Source of the DNA: Neocallimastix lanati (nom. inval.)
Taxonomy: Eukaryota; Neocallimastigomycota; Neocallimastigomycetes; Neocallimastigales; Neocallimastigaceae
Direction: 5' to 3'
NCBI GenBank assembly: GCA_016946835.1
Contig: JACVTC010000028.1
Location: 740,001 to 755,000 of the forward strand
DNA: 15,000 nt
Shown here: positions 9,139 through 15,000 of the stretch, one piece after another
Position numbering within the stretch: position 1 is the stretch's first letter
Layout of the letters: the number at the start of each line of letters is the position of its first letter
Made by a program: the position numbers and the translations under genes
Notes under the pieces: model-generated
The model's input: only the letters and a program-made list of their open reading frames with translations
Told to the model about the DNA's origin: nothing
Databases searched by the model: none

Positions 9139-9968
9139 ATGAAATTATTAAAATATCTAATATTTAATGTGATTATCTCTTTTTCTTATTGTGGATATCA
9201 AAATCAACAGCATGAAGAAATATCTTTATTAGGTATATTATTATTAAATCATCAATTTTAGTTATAATGATAGATTTAATTATAAAATAATTAAATAAAA
9301 ATGAAAATAAAAACAAAGAATATATACGATTATTATGGCAAAATATCAAGAATAACAAGCCGATTTATAACTTTGCTAAAGAATTTATTAAATTAAAAGA
9401 ACCTAAATAAATATTATACTTTAAATAAATATTAAATTTTTATAGGGATAGAGATGAAGATGTTGATAATGATTATTCGAATAAGTTAAATTTTGTTAAT
9501 AATTATTTATTAAATAACGAGGAATTAAATAAAATATTGAACGATCCAATGTATATTTTCAATTCAAAATTTGATACTACTAATAAAATGGAATATTTCT
9601 TAATTCAGTTAACTTGTATCATTTCATTATTACATAATAATTACAATAAACATTTAATGGAATTTTTATTAGAAAATAATAGATATTTAGAATTAATGGA
9701 TAATAAAATTACATATTATATATGAGGAAAAAAAAAACCTTATGATGAAGATGATATGTATGTTGAAAATGAATTTATTTCAGAAATAATACTTAATATT
9801 TTTAAAAAATTTTTTCTTGTTAAAAAATATTTAATATAATAAGAACATATTATAATTTGCTAATATTTAATATTTCATTTTGCTGGTTTACTAACATTAC
9901 ATAAAATAAATATATCATTTAAAAATTTATTATTAATATCTACTTTTACTTTGTTTTATACTTTTTAA
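9139..9968 (+). pseudogene. Broken gene for a secreted protein, unrecognised
   Basis: The ATG at 9139 opens a typical signal peptide: Lys-rich start, hydrophobic core FNVIISFSYCG and a probable cleavage site after Cys/Gly. That frame stops at TAG 9259-9261. Coding-like text continues in a second frame (9263-9295) and then a third (9291-9968), which holds stops at 9408, 9426, 9723, 9837, 9840 and 9861. The third frame is rich in Leu, Asn, Ile and Lys with no obvious motif, and looks helical. A GT at 9233 and AG at 9261 could suggest an intron, but 29 bases is too short for this genome and would not mend the later breaks. The density of stops over 500 bases of otherwise protein-like sequence points to a dead gene. 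Family unknown. Confidence 0.55.
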
Positions 9969-10133
9969 TAGTAACAAGCATAGTTTGATATTTAATCATA
10001 AATTAAATTTCAAATTCTAAATAATTAATTGTAAAAATTATAAATATATTTTCAGATATAAAATATAATAATATAAAATGATTTATTATCCGAAAAATAT
10101 TTAATTTTTAAAAAATATTAATAAATAATTGAA

Positions 10134-11280
10134 ATGAAGTCAATTGTATTGCTAACTTTTATTCTATTCGTTAGAATTACTTTAACAAATAAAACTAAAG
10201 TATTTTGCCTTTATAATTCAGAAGGGCTCATAAAAGTTTATGATCCCATTTATATTGATGATAAAGGAAATACGGTATATGCAAAAACTATTGAAGATCA
10301 TGTTAAATTCTTTGGACCAACTTGGTATGGTGTTTCATTTTGTGGTAATAATTCAATTGTTAATAGTATGGGATTGTATTTTGATTATATCCAAATCTAA
10401 AATTCAAAAAAGAGAAGTAGAAAATATGAATGAAGAAATGGAAGAAAAAAAATTTCTTTAGAGGGAATAATATACAATTACAAAAAATTGTATCTAATAC
10501 TGATACTACAAAAACTAGTTGGTCTATAGAGCGTACAAATCAAACAATAACTACTACTAGTGGTAGAATATTTGGTTCATCCAATAGTTATACTTATTAA
10601 TGATGAAAAAAGTTTTGAAGAATCTAAAAATTTATCTATTGAAAATACTATAAGTAAAATTAATACTAGTGGTAATAGTTATCAAATTAATCAGAATATA
10701 ACAAATAATCCTATAGATGATAAATGCTATTCCTATATTATTACACCAAAAAATTAAAACTGAAGCTGTTGTTTGGGCTTGTTTAAAGTAAAATTTATAC
10801 ATTCAGAATGAATCAATGATTGAATATTTTAAGGATTATTTTATTATTAATAGAACTGATTGTAGTAATAATAATAATGTTAAAGGTATTAAATTATTAG
10901 ATAATTATACTACTAATAGAATAAATAATGCAAATGTTTAGAATTTTTTTTACTCTCTTATGAATATATTTACCTTAATCACAATGATGCACTTTCAATA
11001 GATTAAGATTTATTTAGATGGTTCTTTGGAATTTTATCAAATGGTAGATTAGCTCTTTGTCAATCCGATTTTGATATTAATCATGCCTTGTGATTTACAG
11101 ATATAGAAATACCTGAAAGTGGAATTATTAATGCTAGTAGGTTTAATATAAGATTAAGAAATGCTAAAAAATGGACATTTAACTATGGAAACGGATAATA
11201 TTTTAGCTAGTTATAATAAATTAGATGATGATAATGTATTTACTGTTACTGATAAACAGATTTTAGTTATATGGTTTTGA
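10134..11280 (+). pseudogene. Broken gene for a secreted protein with Thr/Ser-rich middle
   Basis: The first block (10134-10400, 88 residues) begins with a clear signal peptide (MKSIVLLTFILFVRITLT). It continues as a compact domain with two Cys (VFCLYNSEGLIKVYDPIY; YGVSFCGNN). After its TAA, coding-like text moves through other frames: 10390-10461, 10460-10600, 10560-10757, 10756-10941 (stop inside at 10789), 10959-11198 (stops at 11004 and 11091) and 11188-11280. At least five frame changes and three internal stops are therefore visible. Blocks three to five alternate Thr/Ser with other residues, a pattern seen in the membrane-inserting part of aerolysin-type beta-pore proteins. That resemblance is weak and by eye only. 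The first block alone might still be transcribed as a short secreted protein, but the tail argues for a dead gene. No introns are apparent. Confidence 0.6.
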
Positions 11281-11371
11281 TATATCAATCATATCAGTAT
11301 CAGAATAAATATTAATTTTATTATTTTGATTTTAAAATTATTATACATCTTGATTGTTGGGTGTGCTTTTG

Positions 11372-11412
<41 letters not shown>
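11372..11412. repeat. A41 homopolymer
   Basis: Forty-one A residues in a row, 91 bases past the end of the second broken secreted-protein gene. With T40 at 8245-8284 it is one of the two longest homopolymers in the window. Confidence 0.9.
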
Positions 11413-11416
<4 letters not shown>

Positions 11417-11615
11417 TTTTTTAAAAAAAACTTAAAAAACTTTAAAATAATCTTTAAATTAAAAAAAAAAAAAAGGTTTATAAAGCACAATTATAATAAA
11501 AAAGTTTAATAAATTAAAATAAAATCTATTACATGTAATATTATATTATATATTTATTATATATAATATATTTATATTTATATAAATGGAAGTTAAAAAA
11601 AAATAAAAAAATAAA

Positions 11616-11658
11616 AAAAAAAATATCTTTATAAAAAAAAAAAAAAGATATTTTTTTA
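11616..11658. repeat. Inverted repeat, ATATCTTT / AAGATAT arms
   Basis: An A run plus ATATCTTT (to 11630) is mirrored by AAGATAT plus a T run (11645-11658), with an A-only loop. It could form a hairpin. It lies in noncoding DNA with no neighbouring gene that it obviously terminates. Confidence 0.5.
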
Positions 11659-12847
11659 AAACTAAATAAAATATATTGATTAAGCTTTTTATTGGAATTC
11701 TAAATTGTTTTTTTTTTATTTAAATTGTATATATTAACTACAAGATTTTTTATCAGTAATTTAAATGAAATATCCTTATTTTAATTAAATTTCAAAGACT
11801 TAATCGTTTAGACGTTTGTGTAACCTTACATAAAAAAATATCAAATTATTAACATTATTACTATAAATAAAATAAAAAAAAAAAAATAATAATAATAAAA
11901 CAAAAAATAATTAATAATTTACTTTTTAATATTTTGTTCAACTTTATTTTATGATAAAAATTCATAAATATTAAATTATATTTTTATACTATTTTAATAT
12001 GGCTTAAATAATATAATTAATACATTAAAAGCGTATTTTATATAGTGGAACAATACTATTTAAATTTTAAATAATAAAAAGTTTTTATAACGAATAAATT
12101 CTCCTATTCTGTCTTCAATATAAAAATCTAATATTTAATCGTGTTTATAAAATGATTTTTTTTAAAATTATAAATTTAAACAAAATTATTATTTTAATGA
12201 TTTTTTGAAATATTTATTATTATTGTAATTGTTTTTAAATAAAATTATTGTTTTACCACAAGATTTAAAAAGCAACAATAAAGCGTATGACTATTTAATA
12301 TTTTTATTTAAAAAAAAAAAAATTAATATAAATATATTATTTATTCAAATAATAATTATTTTAAAAATTTTTATTTTTAATAATAGTATATATGAAAATA
12401 TATTTATAAATTAAATATAATAAAACCTATACATAAAAATTAAGATATTTATTATTTTATTTATTATTTTTTAATTGAACTTTTTAAAATAATAAAAATA
12501 TATTATTAAAATTAAATATTATATTAATTTAAATATGTATTAATATAATAATTTATTTTTATATAATATTTAATATTAATATTGATTATGTAATATATAT
12601 ATATTTATTATAATGAAAATTTTAAAGAGATTAATATTTTACAATTCATTGTTATTTATGATAATAGATTTCTTTCTCTTTTTCTTTTCTTTGTTGCATT
12701 AATTATTATTTTTTTTTTATAAATATTTTTAACATAGCGATATTGTAATGGATAAACACATTTGAAAATAATGTATGGAATAATAGTAATAATTTTTAAG
12801 ATAATACGATAAATTAAAATTTCATGATATTAAAAAAAAAAAAAAAA

Positions 12848-13790
12848 TTAAAAGATATCTGGGAATTTTTTTTGATATTGAACAAGTTTTTCGTATGATT
12901 CTAAATCTGATTATATTACATATATATATAGAAAAAAAAGCAAAGGAAATAAAATTAGAAATTAAATATATATAATCTATTTAATAGTTTTAGTTTTAAA
13001 TATATTAAAGTTACACATATACATATATATATATCCAATTCTTACCAAAGTTATCTCCTAAACCTATGGCATTAGCAGTTTCTGTTATAGAATCTTCTCC
13101 TGTAATTTGACCGATAACTTCAACAAATCTTGAACTATAAGCAATTCCGTTTCCGTACTATTAATATTTTTAATTTTTTTTTTTTAAAATTTTAAAAATT
13201 AACAAACTAGTTTAATAAATCTTTATTTTTATTTTAATTTATATTTTTTTAATAATATTTAATAATAAATTTTTTAGTTATACATTACATGTGTGACTGA
13301 AACTTTAATATTTCCTTGATCACTAGTCTTTATAATAACCGAATCACCTTGATTCTTTATTATTATTATTATTATTATTATTATGATTGTTATTGTTGTT
13401 GTTATTGTTATTATTATTATTTTTTTTTAGTAACATATAATAATTTTATTATAATAATTTTATTTCGTTTAGAATCAATATATATACATTTTAAAAATGT
13501 AATTAAAAAAAAAGGATGAATTAGTACTAATATATTAAACATCTTTATTTTACAAATTTCTTAATTTAATAAATATTAATAGAAATAAATAAATAAATAA
13601 AAACTAAAATTTAAAATCTCTAAATAAATTTAATTTTAATTTTAATTTTAATTTTAATTTTAATTTTATTTTGTTTTTTATTTCTATAATATATACATAC
13701 TGAAAGAACTTGTCCAACAACTCTAGCATATTTATTAATATATTCTCTAAACATAGAAGAATTAATTCGTGGAATTTTTGAATCAGTCAT
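12848..13790 (-). CDS. rpa3: Replication protein A small (14 kDa) subunit, RPA3
   Basis: RPA3 is the small OB-fold subunit that holds together the RPA trimer, the main nuclear single-stranded-DNA-binding complex in replication and repair. The exons, in transcript order, are 13790-13701, 13354-13289, 13157-13046 and 12906-12848. The introns (346, 131 and 139 bases) are all GT..AG (GTATGT, GTAATG and GTAAGA donors) and the phases match, giving 108 residues, normal for the family. Recognition rests on order and spacing. The start MTDSKIPRINSSMFREYINK matches the family's PR-IN-xx-M-x-xF/Y-I beginning. VRVxGxV-like YARVVGQVLS comes next, then IIKTSDQGNIKV, then SSRFVEVIGQI (compare IVEVVGRV in human RPA3). 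Last come GDNFDLESYEKL and a final FPDIF, like the YNEAVK...FPQF end of the human protein. The Asp of GDNFD is rebuilt across the last intron, which supports that junction. It is transcribed convergently with glnS. Confidence 0.92.
13626..13668. repeat. TTTTAA hexamer array in rpa3 intron 1
   Basis: About seven units of AATTTT in tandem within the first rpa3 intron. An ATT array with a few G interruptions (about 13356-13425) sits at the other end of the same intron, right beside the splice acceptor. Confidence 0.75.
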
Positions 13791-14050
13791 TTTCCTTTAT
13801 ACTTTTTTTTTTATAATAAAATATAAATATTAAGTTGGTAATAAAATTTAGAAAATTTAAAAAAAAAATAATGACAAAAAAAAAAAAAATAAATAATTTT
13901 TTTTTTATTTATAATAATTTAATTTTTTTGGTGGTGCTGCAATCTTTACAGAAAAAAATTTTTTTTTTGTCCTTAATTTTTTTTTTTTTTTTATAAAAAT
14001 TTTTACTAAAAATTTAAAATATTTTTATAAAATTGTGTAATATTAAAATA
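13791..14050 (-). promoter_or_regulatory. Presumed rpa3 promoter region
   Basis: The region upstream of the minus-strand rpa3 start is A/T-only except for GGTGGTGCTGCAATC at 13930-13944 (minus strand GATTGCAGCACCACC), about 140 bases before the start codon. It is flanked on both sides by T and A runs. The isolated G/C-rich island in this setting suggests a protein-binding site. Which factor binds it is unknown. Confidence 0.35.
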
Positions 14051-14398
14051 AAAATAATAATAATAATAATAAAATAATAATAATAATAATAAATTGGTTT
14101 TATTAATAAATTTAATAATTTAATTACATAATTATAAAATTAAATAAATGATTTAATAAATAATAAATAATAAATGATAAATAATAAATAATTGAATAAT
14201 AAATAATAAATAATAAGATTATAAATAATAAATAATAATAATAATAAATAATAAATAATAATAATAAATAATAAATAAATAAATAATAAATAATAAATAA
14301 ATAAATAAACAATAAATAATAAATAAATAAATAAATAATAAATAATAAATAATAAATAAATAAATAATAAATAATAAATAAATAAATAATAAATAATT
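14051..14398. repeat. AAT / AAATAAT repeat array
   Basis: AAT trinucleotides at 14051-14092 are followed from about 14140 by a long array of mixed TAA, TAAA and AAATAAT units up to 14398. Long open frames read through it on the minus strand (only Ile, Tyr, Leu, Phe) are an artefact of the repeat. Confidence 0.85.
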
Positions 14399-14399
14399 A

Positions 14400-14780
14400 A
14401 TTAATTATATTAGCTATATCATATTATTAATACTCTGGACATATATTGATATTGGGAATTTGGATACCTATTTATACAAAAACTAGCATAAAATATATAT
14501 CAAATAACAATGCTAAAACATATATAGTTCATATATAATGATAGCAGTTTTAAGGTATATCCAAATTCAACCTTATTTATAGCATATATTTGTATAAAAT
14601 CTATATCGTTAATATATATATATAAATATAGATCCAATCTGTATATTTGTATTTGAATGCCAATTTATGCTATTTTTAGTATAAAACATATGTGTGCTAT
14701 TACCTAACTTGATATAGTTTTAGTATTAGTTTTAGTAGTTTTAGGCATTCATATACATTAACTATATATTTAGCATAATA
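14400..14780. repeat. Non-repetitive insert with imperfect inverted repeats
   Basis: This is a block of different composition between two TAA-repeat arrays. GAATTTGGATACC (14456-14468) is mirrored by GGTATATCCAAATTC (14554-14568) with a 2-base gap. TTTATACAAAAACTAGCATAAA (described by ends: 14471-14492) is mirrored with 20 of 22 matches by 14664-14685. A shorter copy of the latter lies near 14575-14598. TGAATGCC (14654-14661) is mirrored exactly by GGCATTCA (14744-14751). It has no coding frame of note. It could be a small non-autonomous mobile element or several nested ones, or part of a dispersed repeat family. Confidence 0.5.
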
Positions 14781-14796
14781 TTAATATAAAAAATAA

Positions 14797-14930
14797 TAAT
14801 TAATAAATAATAAATAATAAATAAATAATAAATAATAAATAATAAATAATAAATAATAAATAAATAATAAATAATTAGAATAATAAATAATAAATGAAAT
14901 AAATAAATAAAAAAATAAATAAAAAATAGA
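14797..14930. repeat. AAATAAT / AAAT repeat array
   Basis: A second array of the same kind as that ending at 14398, on the other side of the insert at 14400-14780. The similarity of the two suggests a single array was interrupted, or that both grew independently beside the insert. Confidence 0.8.
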
Positions 14931-15000
14931 TAAAAAAAATTAAATAAATAGATAAATTGGTCAATAGATAAAATCAATATTAAAAGATTTTATTTTATTT

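Larger units (their letters stand above)
11281..12847. other. A/T-rich intergenic region
   Basis: No gene can be supported. It holds A41 (11372-11412), an A/T hairpin (11616-11658), and a few non-A/T patches. Near 11797-11830 a patch reads AAAGACTTAATCGTTTAGA. Near 12100-12140 the minus strand reads DFYIEDRIGEFIR before a stop. Near 12190-12290 short protein-like text appears on both strands (plus: KIIVLPQDLKSNNKAYDYL, no ATG). These may be scraps of dead genes. The last 350 bases lie beyond the end of rpa3 and probably carry its 3' untranslated region. Confidence 0.45.

Noticed and set aside
9233-9261. GT..AG pair in the first broken secreted gene that could be an intron.
   Set aside because: 29 bases is well below the intron sizes seen here (131-619), and splicing would not remove the later frameshift and stops.
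10240-10461. Open frame of 73 codons overlapping the signal-peptide block.
   Set aside because: Its first part is a shadow of the 10134 frame; only its end (from about 10390) looks like continuing text of the broken gene.
11797-11835. Patch with a CCTTACA word, considered as a Dictyostelium class I small RNA.
   Set aside because: No matching terminal stem or upstream element could be seen.
12229-12414. Plus-strand open frame starting at TTG.
   Set aside because: No ATG, mostly Ile/Lys/Phe from A/T-rich DNA; the opposite strand is equally open. Kept only as a possible scrap.
12850-12966. Plus-strand text GIFFDIEQVF resembling reverse transcriptase motif A.
   Set aside because: It lies opposite the last exon of rpa3, which fits its family and splice phase precisely; the plus frame has no start and no other polymerase motifs.
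13316-13519. Plus-strand open frame rich in Tyr and Cys.
   Set aside because: It is an ATT/TGTT microsatellite in rpa3 intron 1 read on the opposite strand.
14124-14977. Minus-strand open frames of Ile, Tyr, Leu and Phe.
   Set aside because: They are readings of TAA/TAAA repeat arrays.
1-15000. tRNA genes, rRNA, CRISPR arrays, intact transposons.
   Set aside because: No T-loop-like words in a clover-leaf context, no spaced identical repeats, and no transposase or reverse transcriptase frame.

Overview
The window looks like nuclear DNA from a social amoeba, Dictyostelium discoideum or a close relative. It is extremely A+T-rich, with very long A and T homopolymers and AAT/TAA microsatellites. 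Introns are short and A/T-only, with GTAAnn donors and TAG acceptors, and codon choice in the well-conserved genes is strongly biased. No database search was possible, so the species call is an inference from these traits and from the protein sequences.

Layout. (1) 2-456: the last two exons of an unrecognised plus-strand gene that enters from the left. (2) 780-2249: a five-exon, plus-strand, divergent cyclophilin-like gene whose start codon I could not place. (3) 4020-7519: a complete five-exon glutaminyl-tRNA synthetase gene (glnS, 782 residues), the best-supported gene here. (4) 8100-11412: an island of decayed sequence. It holds a higher-G+C stretch chopped up by homopolymers, a minus-strand coding remnant, and two plus-strand genes for secreted proteins (9139-9968 and 10134-11280), both broken by stops and frameshifts. 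A run of 41 A lies 91 bases beyond the second. (5) 12848-13790: a complete four-exon, minus-strand gene for the small subunit of replication protein A (rpa3, 108 residues), found only by splicing because its exons are 59-112 bases long. (6) 14051-14930: AAT/TAA repeat arrays flanking a roughly 370-base non-repetitive segment rich in imperfect inverted repeats.

The intact genes are housekeeping functions (protein synthesis, DNA replication, a probable folding or scaffold factor) and show no sign of a shared pathway or operon. The decayed island between glnS and rpa3 contrasts sharply with them. Intact reading frames on both sides argue against poor sequence quality as the cause of the broken frames. 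I found no tRNA, rRNA, CRISPR array or intact transposon.
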